A stretch of DNA of 64,000 bases from positions 310,001 to 374,000 of the forward strand of contig NZ_LT838813.1 of assembly GCF_900176595.1 (NCBI RefSeq). The letters are read 5' to 3'. The notes under the pieces were generated by a model. The model worked only from the letters and a program-made list of their open reading frames with translations, was not told the origin of the DNA and ran no database searches. How positions within the stretch are numbered: position 1 is the stretch's first letter; each line of letters opens with the position of its first letter. Both the position numbers and the translations under genes were made by a program. This DNA is from Aquiflexum balticum DSM 16537 (lineage in GTDB: Bacteria > Bacteroidota > Bacteroidia > Cytophagales > Cyclobacteriaceae). Below are positions 63,857 through 64,000 of this stretch, one piece after another.

Positions 63857-64000
63857 TTATCTCCCCTTTCCTTCAAAAAAACATTTCCTACATCTTGCCT
63901 CATAACTTTCCTTTTCTCCCAAAACGACTTTATTCTTAACTTCAACCAAGCGGTAAGAATAGGAAGCCAAGTCTCCGCATTTCATACAGATAGCATGAAC
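63857..64000 (-). CDS. tdk: Thymidine kinase, C-terminal fragment
   Basis: The last 47 codons of a gene cut by the right edge. The residues HAICMKCGDLASYSYR and EARCRKCF carry the two CxxC pairs of the lasso-like zinc domain that closes type II thymidine kinases. GEKESYEARC matches the substrate-lasso end of the family. The enzyme makes dTMP from thymidine. It ends 12 bp before the porZ start on the same strand. Confidence 0.85.
   Translation of the reverse strand, partial: VHAICMKCGDLASYSYRLVEVKNKVVLGEKESYEARCRKCFFEGKGR

Overview
The window looks like chromosomal DNA of a Bacteroidota, most likely order Cytophagales and family Cyclobacteriaceae (an Algoriphagus/Aquiflexum/Mariniradius-type bacterium). 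This rests on type IX secretion (T9SS) cargo and the PorZ component, a HmuY-type heme system, Bacteroidota-type promoters (TAnnTTTG), an rpsU gene with an unusually strong Shine-Dalgarno, a long-form NusB, leucine dehydrogenase, and low-GC coding DNA. No tRNA, rRNA or CRISPR array was seen.

Layout. 1-2416 is the 5' part of an MmeI-like fused restriction-modification gene that runs off the left edge. 2.6-8.1 kb holds an orphan hypothetical, a PLP decarboxylase and the glycine cleavage P-protein. 8.3-13 kb carries exported hydrolases (M28 peptidase, nucleoside hydrolase) and a PQQ dehydrogenase fused to cytochrome c. 13-15.8 kb has two orphan genes and an ABC exporter. 15.9-21.1 kb is a housekeeping run: leucine dehydrogenase, then nusB-ytxH-DUF1573-yajC-ybbR-coaE. 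21.2-23 kb has a TPR lipoprotein pair divergent from an NlpC/P60 lipoprotein. 23.2-30 kb is a complete heme acquisition cluster read leftward (hmuT-U-V-S-R-Y), with two near-identical 17-nt palindromes at its probable control points. 30.4-32.2 kb is atpD-atpC. 32.3-33.8 kb has a six-bladed propeller lipoprotein behind a tiny cysteine-rich secreted-peptide gene that is broken by an in-frame stop at the leader/mature junction. 34-35.8 kb is rpsU-xer-hpf. 35.8-38.2 kb is a repeat-rich island: an intact IS4/IS701-like element with a small AbrB-like accessory gene, flanked in mirror order by two kinds of dispersed palindrome and by low-complexity arrays. 38.2-45.2 kb has a chromate transporter, a 2-oxoglutarate oxygenase, a lipoprotein, serS, prolyl oligopeptidase and an NTF2-like protein. 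45.2-58.4 kb is a leftward block of surface proteins: one beta-propeller lipoprotein and five large exported proteins, the last four sharing a distinctive C-terminal module. 58.9-64 kb is rho, recO, porZ and the 3' end of a thymidine kinase gene.

How the parts fit. The T9SS component PorZ lies close to a block of probable T9SS clients. The heme cluster spans outer-membrane capture (HmuY, HmuR), inner-membrane import (HmuTUV) and cytoplasmic handling (HmuS). The candidates most worth attention are the paralogous glycine-rich and cysteine-containing T9SS cargo array, the interrupted peptide gene, the heme-operon palindromes, and the palindrome-flanked IS with its accessory gene.
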